A stretch of 64,000 nt of DNA from Oceanicoccus sagamiensis. GTDB lineage: Bacteria > Pseudomonadota > Gammaproteobacteria > Pseudomonadales > Dasaniaceae. The notes under the pieces are model-generated. The model was not told the DNA's origin and ran no database searches. It saw nothing but the letters and a program-made list of their open reading frames with translations. Shown here piece after piece: positions 28,527 through 37,477 of this stretch. Numbering within the stretch: the first letter of the stretch is position 1; the number at the start of each line of letters is the position of its first letter. The DNA is taken from positions 2,790,001 through 2,854,000 of the forward strand of contig NZ_CP019343.1 in assembly GCF_002117105.1 (NCBI RefSeq), given 5' to 3'. The position numbers and the translations under genes are program-made.

Positions 28527-29176
28527 TACTTGGGCTCTTTGTTAGGCTTTCTATTGGCCTCTTTATCAGGTGGCGCCCACGAGGCGTTGCCCGTTTCTTC
28601 AGCCAGCCATTCGGCGATACGGTTTTGGTGCTTACTTATCATGTTATCTACTTCACCGGCATCATGGCGAGTTGCTTCAATTAAACCCCGCTGATATTCC
28701 TGTTCTTCCTGTAACCGGGCTATTTTCCTCAAGCCAATGGCAAGGCGAATCAGAAAACCTATGACGGGTACTCTGCCTATACGATAAAATAAGTGGGCTG
28801 TGGCAAAGTCGCTAATGATTACCTGCTGCTGTTGTGCTTCATCGCTATTCATTAAGCTTTTGATAATCTCAATCCTTGGTACCTTGTCGACGCGCAATGC
28901 TTTCAGGATATTGCTCATGCCGGTCTTGTCGGGGGCTCTTTTAAATAACGCTTGATAGCAAAAATGGACAAATTCACCATCATACAATGTGAGAAATTCT
29001 TCCAGCTGATAGGTTTTCCTATTATCTGTTCTATCGATTTCAGAACCAGGCAAGATTAGCGCTTCGATATCAAACATAGCAGACCTGTGATTGCTGTTGT
29101 TACTCAATGGCGATGAGGGGCGCTCCTGAATATTTTTTTTCACCTGATCCAGCAGGCGGTTGCCAGTTTTATTCAT
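28526..29176 (-). CDS. DUF4214-like protein of glycan operon
   Basis: This 216-residue protein contains a DUF4214-like segment (about residues 58-112: FVHFCYQALFKRAPDKTGM ... LMNSDEA), a short module often seen beside glycosyltransferases and in surface-protein clusters. After it come a hydrophobic or amphipathic helix (VPVIGFLIRLAIGL, about 140-153), a coiled stretch and a K/P-rich tail. It overlaps the double sulfotransferase by 8 bp and the GT4 gene as TAATG. A membrane-associated assembly or scaffold role is possible; function is unknown. Confidence 0.7.
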   Translation of the reverse strand: MNKTGNRLLDQVKKNIQERPSSPLSNNSNHRSAMFDIEALILPGSEIDRTDNRKTYQLEEFLTLYDGEFVHFCYQALFKRAPDKTGMSNILKALRVDKVPRIEIIKSLMNSDEAQQQQVIISDFATAHLFYRIGRVPVIGFLIRLAIGLRKIARLQEEQEYQRGLIEATRHDAGEVDNMISKHQNRIAEWLAEETGNASWAPPDKEANRKPNKEPK

Positions 29177-30790
29177 GGGGCGCTGTGCTCACAGTTGAGG
29201 GTTTATTAAAGGTTGTTTGATACAGTTGGTAATCTTCAGGGAAGGACTCTTTGAGTTTTTGCTCTATGCTGAGATCTCGAAAACGGCTGAGGGGAAGGTG
29301 ATCATAGGGCTCTAATTTATTCGGTAAAAGGTCAACCAATAATTGATTGTTACCGTCGGCGCTAATATTATCGCAATGAGTGTCTGCGCTTTGATCTTTC
29401 AGTATGGCGATGGATTGCGACGTTATTGTTTGTAAATCCACTTGCAGCTGTTCGATCTGGTCTGATCGGTATATCTTAGTAAAATTTTTAATGCCTTTTA
29501 AATAAAAGTGCTGCGCTACCCAGTGTGGGTCCCGGGTTTTTATTGGGTTTGCAATAATGGCATCAATAAATTCCCTGAAAGTAATGCCTTTTTTATGGTC
29601 GATGGCGTCTTCGCCCTGCACGACTTTTAATACTTTGTCAGTATGAAAATGATTGATGGTGGTCATTCTATTTTCAACAAACATATCAATATAGACATCA
29701 ATCATTCTGTCCATGGGTTCTCGAATTACGGAAAATTTAAAATAGTCATCCCTGTGAGCAATTTCTCGCGCCTGTTTTAACGGAATGTCTTTTAGTTGTG
29801 CACCCGTATTAAATTGGTCGGTAACGATATCGAGACTAAAGTGCTTTAGCTGGTCTTTATGCTGGATATCACTCAGGTCAATCATCAGTTGTTTTAGTGA
29901 GGTGTTGCCGCATTTGGCGATGGGGGTGTAAAGCAGTTTGTAGGGGGTGGAGATCATTGCGCCGGCGAGTGGCCAGGGCATACCGTTGTCATTGTTCTTG
30001 CTCCAAAATTGCTCGGCTGTGATTGTTGGGGCTTTTATAAAGTTGCCCATCTGTTGGTATTTTAATGGGTCTTTAATGGTGTTGATCAGTCTGTCGCTGT
30101 TTTCGCAAACAAAGTTATAGAGTTTAATGTCTTCCTGGTTAAGCTGTTTAATCAGGGCGGATGTCTTGTCATCAATACTGATTTTGTGGGTATAGTTTTG
30201 TTTGCTGTTATTGACATTGTCTAACAGGATGGAGTCCATATTCAGTAGGCGAGCAATTTCTGTTTGAAACGGTAGCAGGTGGCCGGCATCACCAATCAGG
30301 CAATCATGTTTTTTCAGCGTTTTTTTCACGCCTTCAAAGCTGGCGCTGTAGCGGGATAGATAACTGCACTGAATATTCCTTATTTCTTTGCGAAATGATC
30401 GGCAGTTTTTGATGGAGTTATACAGGCTGTCTGGGTCAATGCCTTTTTTAATCCAACGCGCCAGTTGCTTTTCTCGCTCTGCCTTTGCTTCCACTGTTGT
30501 CGCAAGGTCCGGGCGGGTGTAGTAACTATAAAGGGAGATAACGCGGTCTATAGGGTTTCTAACGATGGCGCAGTAAAGGGGGTTTAGCTTGCGTGGATAA
30601 AAAGCAATGCCTTTATGGCCCCCATCAGCAGTTTATTAGCGACTTTTAATCTGGGGTAGAAAAAATGAGGTGGCCTTGAATCGAGGCCCAACCAAAACAG
30701 CTTGTCATTATCCAATACGTCATACAATGTGCGGCGCAGGCTGGTGCCAGCTGACTTGGGAATATGTAAAAAGACGATTTTTGGATTCAT
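29169..30790 (-). CDS. Two-domain sulfotransferase-family protein, frameshifted
   Basis: One gene of about 540 residues read in two frames: 30790 to about 30620, then on to 29169 (an open frame from a GTG at 30494 marks the second part). Joined, residues 1-280 carry a sulfotransferase domain (FLHIPKSAGTSLRRTL, then GGHKG, then VRNPIDRVISLY at 77-88). A second domain at about 280-540 has YTPIAKCGNTSLKQL (288-302) and FSVIREPMDRMIDVY (353-367). Both have the 5'-phosphosulfate loop and 3'-phosphate helix. The break is at C5 on the plus strand (30619-30623); adding one C restores the GGHKG motif, which argues the sequence and not the gene is wrong. First gene of the minus-strand glycan operon. 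Confidence 0.78.
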
Positions 30791-30862
30791 GCTTCACTAT
30801 TGGGTGATTTATTGCCTCGGCAACGGGCTGGCTGTTTATTCGGATGCTAAAACAGCGGGCAG

Positions 30863-30868
30863 ATTATA
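30863..30868 (-). promoter_or_regulatory. Candidate -10 box for the minus-strand glycan operon
   Basis: Read on the minus strand this is a perfect TATAAT, about 72 bp upstream of the double sulfotransferase ATG and within the gap to the amine oxidase gene. No good -35 is evident at 16-18 bp, so the call rests on the -10 alone and may need an activator. Confidence 0.3.
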
Positions 30869-30952
30869 GGATGATTCACTTTAAATGTCTTTAATTTCAA
30901 GGCTTGCTATTAAGCCAATGCTATTGCCAATAACAGGCAGTTTTATCCGGGG

Positions 30953-32356
30953 TTAAATAGAATTAATGACTTCTGGCGCACAGCGCTCGGCAGATAATAC
31001 GGCCGCTTCCATGCCGGATTTTCTCGCTTCAGTATGTTCGCCTGCAAAGTGCAATGGTCCCTCAACCAGTGGCACCGCATGGGCGAAGCGGTTGATATCG
31101 CCAGCATTATATTGAGCATAGGCGCCACGGCTAAATGGGTTGTTTTGCCAGGAAATAACCTTGCTGACTTCCAGCTTACCCGCTGCCGACGGGCGAGCCT
31201 TTTCAAACGCCTGTAATATCTGCTGGCCAATCTGCTCGCTGGGCAGGGAGTCCACTGCCATGGCGTTATTGCCCGCTAGCCAGGCCCTTACCATGGTGAC
31301 TTTTTTGTCGGGCCCCTGCTGGCTAAACACCATGCCAATAGGGGTGTCGGTCCACATATTTGGGCTTAACTCATCCTCCAGCCAAAACTCACTTTTAGGT
31401 TTAAAAAACACATGAGTGGCTCTACTGTAGTCCATAGACTTAATGGCTTGCCGTTTGGGGGCGCTAATTAATAACTGTAGATCCATCTCTCTCAAGGTAG
31501 AGAAGGGGGTTGTTACTATGCAGCGTTTTGCCGTGTAACTACTGCCGTCCTGGCAAGTGACAACGGCTTGGGTGCCTTGCTGCTTTATTTGGCTGACTGG
31601 TTTATTGAGTTGTGGTGGTTGTTTTAAATCAGCGGCCATCGCTTCCGGTATTCTTTGGGTTCCGCCCTGAACAAATTCTGCCCCTAAGGCCCCTTTAATA
31701 ATGGCGTTTTTGCGCAGCATTTGCAGGGCAGACACTTTACTGATGTCATTGGCCATAAAATTACTATTAATTAAGCGCATGGCTTCATTACTGGCGCCCA
31801 GACTTTTCAAATGCTCGGCCAGCGGAATATCCAGATGGCTGAAGTCTGGCGATAACCACTGCTGTGGTTCGGCCAGTGTTTCGCCCTGGTTAAGGTAATG
31901 CCATAAAAGCCAATTGGGTTGAAAATCTCGCTCTGATGGCGACAGCTTATTGGCTGGGTGCTTGCCCCATGCACGGGCCCCCAATAATTGTTGGTTGATG
32001 GCGAAGGTCATACCAGGGGCCATCATGTCTGAGCCCGCTTCAAATTTTATATTCAGGCGGTTGCTGATCGCGCGCAGCACGTCATAGTCCAGGCCTACTT
32101 GATTGGCACCGGCCTCGGGGTGGCCCTCCATATCATCGAGTGTATGGACACGGCCTCCCACACGATTATTGGCCTCTAAGACCAGGACATTGGCCCCTTG
32201 TTGCTCCAATAAATAAGCGGCATGCAAGCCGGATAAACCGGCCCCGATAACAATTACATCGTATTGGCTGGGGTTGGCCCACAGAGGATGAATCAGACCG
32301 CTGGCGGCAACGGTACTGGCAGTTTTCAGAAAGTCTCTGCGATTAAACGGCTTCAT
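30953..32356 (-). CDS. Tat-exported FAD-dependent amine oxidase (monoamine oxidase family)
   Basis: At 467 residues it opens with a twin-arginine signal: NRRDFLKTAS followed by a hydrophobic stretch to about residue 28. Next comes VIVIGAGLSGLHAAYLL (FAD Rossmann motif, about 34-50), then LEANNRVGGRVHTLDD. LHFAGEHTE near the C-terminus is the usual second FAD contact of flavin amine oxidases. It should be exported folded with FAD to the periplasm. Substrate could be an amine, a polyamine or an amino acid. It is divergent from trmH and separated from the glycan operon by about 160 bp. Confidence 0.85.
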   Translation of the reverse strand: MKPFNRRDFLKTASTVAASGLIHPLWANPSQYDVIVIGAGLSGLHAAYLLEQQGANVLVLEANNRVGGRVHTLDDMEGHPEAGANQVGLDYDVLRAISNRLNIKFEAGSDMMAPGMTFAINQQLLGARAWGKHPANKLSPSERDFQPNWLLWHYLNQGETLAEPQQWLSPDFSHLDIPLAEHLKSLGASNEAMRLINSNFMANDISKVSALQMLRKNAIIKGALGAEFVQGGTQRIPEAMAADLKQPPQLNKPVSQIKQQGTQAVVTCQDGSSYTAKRCIVTTPFSTLREMDLQLLISAPKRQAIKSMDYSRATHVFFKPKSEFWLEDELSPNMWTDTPIGMVFSQQGPDKKVTMVRAWLAGNNAMAVDSLPSEQIGQQILQAFEKARPSAAGKLEVSKVISWQNNPFSRGAYAQYNAGDINRFAHAVPLVEGPLHFAGEHTEARKSGMEAAVLSAERCAPEVINSI

Positions 32357-32491
32357 AGTCGGTCTCTCAGTCTTATTGGTTAAGCCAGCTTACTGCGCAC
32401 GATTGAGGCTGATCTTTGTTATTTATCAAAACGACGTTGTATCATGCTCTTACAACCTATAATAGCTGCTTTTAGCAGGCCCATTAATACC

Positions 32492-33211
32492 ATGACCCCA
32501 GAACGTTTTAACAGACTACGTGCAACCCTTGATAAGCGCCAGCCCGATTTAACGGTGCTGACTGATTACGTCCATAAGGGGCGGAATTTATCCGCTATTG
32601 TCCGTACCGCAGATGCCGTGGGAGTGGGAGATGTGCACTGTGTGATTGGCGATAAAGATTACCGCTCTTTTCGGGGGACGGCTTTAGGCAGCCATCGCTA
32701 TGTCAAGGTGCACCGGTATCGTGAGCTGCAAAGCCCGGTCAGTGAATTAAAAGCCAAGGGCTTTCAAATTGTGGCGGCGCATTTATCCGAGCAGGCGGTG
32801 GATTACCACGATGTGGACTTTACCAAACCGACGGCTTTGTTGATGGGGGCGGAGAAGGACGGTATCAGTGATGAGGCCAGTGAGTTGGCTGATATTCATG
32901 TAACGGTGCCGATGGTGGGCATGGTAGAGTCATTTAACGTATCGGTAGCGGCGGGTATTATCCTTAGCGAGGCCCGACACCAGCGTGAATTGGCGGGGCT
33001 GTATCAACAGCAGCGAATCGATCAAGCGGAGTATGAGCTGTTGTTCTTTGAGTGGGCCCATCCCAAAATCAGGGACTTTTGCCGCAGCCATAACTTTGCC
33101 TATCCACCTTTAAGGGAGGATGGCGAAATTATTGATGCCTCTGGCTGGTACGCGCAAAAGCGGGAAATTCTGGCCCAGCGTCGGGAAGAGCAACGGATAG
33201 GAGCGGTTTGA
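32492..33211 (+). CDS. trmH: tRNA (guanosine(18)-2'-O)-methyltransferase TrmH
   Basis: I choose the ATG at 32492 (MTPERFNRLRATLDKRQPDLTVL), which matches the family's start; the frame is open from 32444. About 239 residues. This is a SpoU/SPOUT knotted methyltransferase: HKGRNLSAIVRTADAVGVGDVH, then LLMGAEKDGIS and VPMVGMVESFNVSVAAGI are motifs 1-3 containing the SAM pocket. It methylates G18 of tRNAs. The TGA overlaps the ATG of a tiny membrane protein gene. Confidence 0.93.
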   Translation: MTPERFNRLRATLDKRQPDLTVLTDYVHKGRNLSAIVRTADAVGVGDVHCVIGDKDYRSFRGTALGSHRYVKVHRYRELQSPVSELKAKGFQIVAAHLSEQAVDYHDVDFTKPTALLMGAEKDGISDEASELADIHVTVPMVGMVESFNVSVAAGIILSEARHQRELAGLYQQQRIDQAEYELLFFEWAHPKIRDFCRSHNFAYPPLREDGEIIDASGWYAQKREILAQRREEQRIGAV

Positions 33212-33393
33212 TGAGCAATTTGTTGTTGATCCTGGGGGTTTTATTCGTCGCTCTGGTCGTTGTGGTCAAGCTAACAGAGCGATTTGCCAAGCCCGTGGAT
33301 GAGCGGCAGCAGGCAAATATGTCCCGTTTAGCCATGGTACTGATTATGCTGCTGTTGGTGCTCGGCTTAATTCGGCACTGGATGGGGGGGTAA
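33211..33393 (+). CDS. Small two-helix membrane protein, hypothetical
   Basis: About 60 residues with two hydrophobic segments (about 3-20 and 42-58) separated by a charged loop (KLTERFAKPVDERQQANMSR). Its ATG overlaps the trmH stop (TGATG), so coupled translation is likely. No family recognised. It ends with a G7 run just before the TAA that does not disturb the frame. Confidence 0.6.
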   Translation: MSNLLLILGVLFVALVVVVKLTERFAKPVDERQQANMSRLAMVLIMLLLVLGLIRHWMGG

Positions 33394-33398
33394 AGCCT

Positions 33399-33428
33399 TT
33401 GGCTATATGCGGCCAAATCATGTACAAT
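33399..33428 (+). promoter_or_regulatory. Sigma-70-like promoter of the cysC-sat unit
   Basis: TTGGCT (33399-33404) and TACAAT (33423-33428) are spaced by 18 bp and lie about 43 bp upstream of the cysC ATG. The -10 is a good match, the -35 fair. No regulator operator is obvious. Confidence 0.42.
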
Positions 33429-33470
33429 CCGCGCTCCAAAAATCTAACAAAGCAGCCTTGAGATACCAGC

Positions 33471-34088
33471 ATGACTGAACAAAAAGCAACCAATGTCCAT
33501 TGGCATGAGGGTGAAGTTACCCGCGAAGACCGCAACAAAATCCTTAAGCAAAAAGGCGCTACCCTATGGTTTACTGGCCTTTCTGGCAGTGGCAAAAGCA
33601 CTGTAGCCGTGGCTCTGGAGCAGGCCTTGGCGGCAAAAGCTAAGCTGACTTACCGTTTAGACGGTGACAATATCCGTTTGGGTATCAATAAAAACCTGGG
33701 CTTTAGCGCCGAAGACCGCACCGAAAATATTCGCCGCATTGGTGAAATTTCAAAATTATTTGTTGATGTGGGTGTTATTACCCTGTCCAGTTTTGTCAGC
33801 CCCTATCGTGCAGACCGTGATCTGGTTCGTGAGTTACACGAGGCGGCGGGTATGCAGTTTATCGAAGTGTTTGTTGATGTTCCTCTTGATGTGGCTGAAA
33901 GTCGCGACCCCAAAGGCTTATACAAAAAAGCCCGCGCCGGTGAAATTCCAAATTTCACCGGTATTTCTGACCCCTATGAAGAGCCGCTAAACGCAGAAGT
34001 GGTGCTTAATAGCCACGAAATGTCTCTAGAAGAGGAAGTGAATGTACTGCTTGCTCTCTTGGAAGAGCGCGGCCTTTTAGACGCCTGA
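33471..34088 (+). CDS. cysC: Adenylylsulfate (APS) kinase
   Basis: The 205 residues have TLWFTGLSGSGKSTVA (P-loop, about 33-48), then LDGDNIRLGINKNLGFS and DRTENIRRIGEISKLF, all hallmarks of APS kinase. It phosphorylates APS to PAPS. It lies 42 bp upstream of sat, making a PAPS-forming unit. PAPS is both the reducing-pathway intermediate and the donor for sulfotransferases. With several sulfotransferase domains in the neighbouring locus, the second use is the attractive one. A CysDN system is not present in the window. Confidence 0.95.
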   Translation: MTEQKATNVHWHEGEVTREDRNKILKQKGATLWFTGLSGSGKSTVAVALEQALAAKAKLTYRLDGDNIRLGINKNLGFSAEDRTENIRRIGEISKLFVDVGVITLSSFVSPYRADRDLVRELHEAAGMQFIEVFVDVPLDVAESRDPKGLYKKARAGEIPNFTGISDPYEEPLNAEVVLNSHEMSLEEEVNVLLALLEERGLLDA

Positions 34089-34130
34089 TAACACGCCTTC
34101 GCCCATTATTTTAACGTTAAAGGAAACACA

Positions 34131-35321
34131 ATGATTAAACCCCATGGCGCAGACGAGCTAAAGCCATTATTCGTCTATGATACTGAGCAGCACAGCGCTC
34201 TTACCGCTGAAGCACAAACACTGCCTTCACTACTGCTAAGTTCAGCTGCTGCCGCCAACGCAGTGATGTTGGGTGCTGGTTACTTCACACCCTTAAGCGG
34301 TTATATGAACCTGGCAGATTCACTGGCCGTGGCTGAAAACCTGCACACGGTTGATGGCTTATTCTGGCCCGTGCCCATTGTTAATCTGGCTAACGATGTC
34401 AGCAGTATTGGCGATGCCAGGCGTATTGCACTGCGTGATCCCAATGTTGAAGGCAATCCTGTGCTGGCAATTATGGATGTTGATGCGATTGAAACGGTTA
34501 GCGATGAGCAAATCGATTTTATGGCAGAGAATATCTTCGGCACCTTGGACCCGGAGCACCCCGGTGTGGCTGCTTTTAAAGGTCAGGGCAACAACTTATT
34601 ATCCGGCGCTATTCAGGTATTAAACTTTAGCTATTTCCAGACTGATTTCCCCGATACGTTCCGTACTGCGGTAGAAATTCGCAACGAAATGGCAGAGCGC
34701 GGCTGGAATAAAGCGGTAGCTTTCCAAACCCGTAACCCCATGCACCGGGCCCACGAAGAACTATGTCGTATGGCACAGGAAGATTTGGGCAGCGACGGCA
34801 TTTTGATTCATATGCTGTTAGGTAAATTGAAGCCGGGCGATATCCCTGCGGATGTTCGCGATAACTGTATTCGTAAAATGGTTGAGGTGTACTTTCCGGA
34901 GAATACCGTGATGATCACTGGCTACGGTTTCGATATGTTATACGCAGGCCCGCGTGAAGCCGTATTACATGCTGTATTCCGTCAAAACTGTGGTTGTACA
35001 CACTTTATTGTGGGTCGCGATCACGCCGGTGTCGGCGACTATTATGGCGGCTTTGATGCGCAAACCATTTTTGATGAGAAAGTACCTGCCGGTGCTTTGG
35101 ATATCGAAATCTATCGCGCTGACCACACAGCTTATTCTAAAAAGCTGGATAAAGTGATTATGATGAAAGATGCACCTGACCACAGCAAAGAAGATTTTAT
35201 TTTGCTGTCCGGTACTAAAGTGCGTGAGATGTTAGGTAATGGTATTGCGCCACCGCCTGAGTTTTCTCGCCCTGAGTGCGCCAGGATTTTGATGGATTAT
35301 TATCAGAGTTTGGATGCTTAG
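34131..35321 (+). CDS. sat: Sulfate adenylyltransferase (ATP sulfurylase, Sat type)
   Basis: At 396 residues this is the single-chain Sat enzyme, not the CysDN heterodimer usual in enterobacteria. AFQTRNPMHRAHEELCRMA holds the QxRNPxHxxH active site, and GRDHAGVGDYYGGFDAQ the second nucleotide-binding stretch. It makes APS from sulfate and ATP. The ribosome site is AAAGGAAAC. It forms a unit with cysC upstream. A hairpin repeat element follows and may end the transcript. Confidence 0.95.
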   Translation: MIKPHGADELKPLFVYDTEQHSALTAEAQTLPSLLLSSAAAANAVMLGAGYFTPLSGYMNLADSLAVAENLHTVDGLFWPVPIVNLANDVSSIGDARRIALRDPNVEGNPVLAIMDVDAIETVSDEQIDFMAENIFGTLDPEHPGVAAFKGQGNNLLSGAIQVLNFSYFQTDFPDTFRTAVEIRNEMAERGWNKAVAFQTRNPMHRAHEELCRMAQEDLGSDGILIHMLLGKLKPGDIPADVRDNCIRKMVEVYFPENTVMITGYGFDMLYAGPREAVLHAVFRQNCGCTHFIVGRDHAGVGDYYGGFDAQTIFDEKVPAGALDIEIYRADHTAYSKKLDKVIMMKDAPDHSKEDFILLSGTKVREMLGNGIAPPPEFSRPECARILMDYYQSLDA

Positions 35322-35365
35322 GGTTTTAGGGGTGGCATTTTTTTGAGCTCCGTAACGAGCTGAGC

Positions 35366-35460
35366 TGGGTAGGGCTTTCTGGGACACGCTACAAGTTTGT
35401 CCCTGAAAGCTCTTCAAAATCATCCTCGATTTTGACGGTCCCAGAAAGCACTGCTCACCC
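35366..35460. repeat. Hairpin-type intergenic repeat element B
   Basis: Imperfect inverted arms meet as GGGCTTTCTGGGAC on the left (around 35372-35385) and GTCCCAGAAAGC (35438-35449) on the right, with two smaller hairpins inside, including an AAAATC/GATTTT pair. It has the same architecture as elements A and C. The stop codon of the minus-strand gene at 35455 lies in its right arm. Confidence 0.65.
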
Positions 35461-36747
35461 CAACCCCAAACCAGACAACTCCTTTACCCTCAAACTCAAC
35501 TCAGCCATACGCTTATTCCCTGAAAACGCATACCCCCCTTCCAGCCACCGTAAATAACTCACTTCTTCCAACCCTTGATCACGTAATAAGTGAATAAACT
35601 TCAGGGTCTTAAAACCATCAAACCAATGCTGCAAGTGCTGCAATCGAATAGCCGGTGTTTTACCTTGTTTATAACAATGCTCAAGTGCTTTTGAAATGCT
35701 TAGCTGATCTGAAATACGCAGTAATAAATCACTATCCAGACTTTCCGGTGGAGCCAGTTGTTCAACTGCCTGCTGAATATCTACCGGCTGCTGTGCCAGT
35801 TGTTCTAAGAGTTCGAGAAAATATCGCAGATAACTAAAGCTGTCTGGGTGGTAAAGTGGCATAGTTAATGGCTGCTCGCTGGCGGCCAAATTAATAACGG
35901 CCGGGCCAGTACCAAAAGGAACGCGGGTTGACTCTCTGGCTTGTAAGTCAATGCTTGGCTGCTTGAGTGAAACAATAGCACCGGTTTTAGCGAGCTTACT
36001 TAATAGATAAAAATCCTCAGCCCCAGCGCGTTTAGGAAAACCGCGCACCATCGCATAATGCTGATAATGAATGGCTATCGTGCTGCCCAGCGTTTGGTAG
36101 GCATAAGGTGAGCCCGCCCATTGCAAACCGGCGACATAATAATGCAGGGAAAATTCATACAATATTGTGGGCAGCTTGGGTGTATCGTCGATAAAAATAT
36201 GTTGGTAAGGAAAAACCAGAGCAGCGGCGGTAGAGGACTGCTGTTGCAGGCTGGAAAAATAGGTCTGGGGCAGAATGGCATCGGCATCGGTATTGGCAAT
36301 CCATGGCGAACTGACTTTAGTGTCTGCCATTAACTGGCAAACAATATCGGCGCCAATTTTTCTGGCGAGTCCAACGCCGTACTCATCATCAATGGCAAGC
36401 CCATGGAGGCAGCGGTCGACTAAAAGCAAGCCGGATTGATTCTCCAACTCAATCAGGCGAAGCAGGCTATCTGTTGATTGCCATAGCGTTTTTCCCTGAC
36501 GAACAGGCGGACCTGTTAGCAGTTGTTGTGCCCACTGAGTATCACTGTCAGATTGCGGGCGATTGATCACCACTACCAGCAAGCAGCGGCCCTGATCTGC
36601 TGCAAGGTTACAAAATCGCTGCAGGCTTACGGGGGGCTCCCGATAAAAGGGAATTACAACTGCCTGTGAATACTGTGTCGGAAAGCTGCTTAGCTGTTGT
36701 GTTTCCGGCTCGGCATAGGTGCTTAAGTATTGGGTTAGCGCCTTCAT
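35455..36747 (-). CDS. Putative GT2-like glycosyltransferase
   Basis: Of 430 residues, the N-terminal half looks like a GT-A domain: AVVIPFYREPP (about 29-39) in the first strand, and WIANTDADAILPQTYF (about 150-165) giving a DxD-like metal site. AGAEDFYLLSKLAKTG near 250 resembles the ED acidic motif after the acceptor region. The C-terminal part is helical. No TM segment is visible. It is 5 bp upstream of nothing on its own strand except the repeat element; miaE precedes it by 5 bp, so the two may be co-transcribed. Substrate unknown; the glycan locus lies about 5 kb away. Confidence 0.65.
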   Translation of the reverse strand: MKALTQYLSTYAEPETQQLSSFPTQYSQAVVIPFYREPPVSLQRFCNLAADQGRCLLVVVINRPQSDSDTQWAQQLLTGPPVRQGKTLWQSTDSLLRLIELENQSGLLLVDRCLHGLAIDDEYGVGLARKIGADIVCQLMADTKVSSPWIANTDADAILPQTYFSSLQQQSSTAAALVFPYQHIFIDDTPKLPTILYEFSLHYYVAGLQWAGSPYAYQTLGSTIAIHYQHYAMVRGFPKRAGAEDFYLLSKLAKTGAIVSLKQPSIDLQARESTRVPFGTGPAVINLAASEQPLTMPLYHPDSFSYLRYFLELLEQLAQQPVDIQQAVEQLAPPESLDSDLLLRISDQLSISKALEHCYKQGKTPAIRLQHLQHWFDGFKTLKFIHLLRDQGLEEVSYLRWLEGGYAFSGNKRMAELSLRVKELSGLGLG

Positions 36748-36752
36748 GGTGC

Positions 36753-37331
36753 TTAATGCAGGGCGGCGCGAATGGGTAGGGCGGCAACAATACCGGCTTC
36801 AATCTCAATCAATGCTTGCAGACGTGCCATCACTTCAGCCCGATCAAAATACAACAGCGCCATATCGACCATAAGACCTTCATGACGTTGTTCGGAGCGA
36901 GTGATCGAGCTATAGAAATTTTTCAGTAGGCCGGGTTCAAGTGCCTCGGCAATCAAGCCAAACCGTTCGGCCCCTCGGGCTTCGATAATGCCACCAATTA
37001 ATAATCGGTCCAAAAAATACAGATCGGCCCCTTTGCGTAAGGCATTGCGGAACTGATTAACATAGGGGTCTTTTTCATCTTTTGCGGTGATGTTATTACG
37101 GCTATGGATTAGCTTAACCACCTCGCGATAATGGGTCATTTCTTCAACGGCGAGGTCTGCCATCGCTTCAACCAGTTCAACACGGTCCGGGTAGTGAGAG
37201 AGCATGGATACCGCCATGCCGGAGGCTTTCTTTTCTGCGGCGGCATGATCGAGCAAAAATCGGTCAAAATCTGCCAGCACGGCTTCAGTCCATGCGCTGG
37301 GGGTCGCGTAAGCTAGTTTAATGTGACTCAT
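36753..37331 (-). CDS. miaE: tRNA-(ms2io6A37) hydroxylase
   Basis: The 192 residues contain the ferritin-like diiron motifs expected of MiaE: DHAAAEKKASGMA, VEEMTHYREV (ExxH) and ITRSEQRHEGL (second ExxH). It hydroxylates the isopentenyl group of ms2i6A37 in tRNA using O2. It ends 5 bp before the GT2-like gene and is divergent from fabV. Length and motif spacing match the family. Confidence 0.93.
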   Translation of the reverse strand: MSHIKLAYATPSAWTEAVLADFDRFLLDHAAAEKKASGMAVSMLSHYPDRVELVEAMADLAVEEMTHYREVVKLIHSRNNITAKDEKDPYVNQFRNALRKGADLYFLDRLLIGGIIEARGAERFGLIAEALEPGLLKNFYSSITRSEQRHEGLMVDMALLYFDRAEVMARLQALIEIEAGIVAALPIRAALH

Positions 37332-37477
37332 ATTCGTTAGGGCTAAACCGGGTAATTAACAGACAAGGCATTATAAAGGGGTGGTTTACTCACGCAAGGC
37401 GTCTATAATATCGAGCCATTGATTTTGGTATTGTTTACCGCTTAATGTTCTGTCCCATAAACCAATAAGGACTCTTT

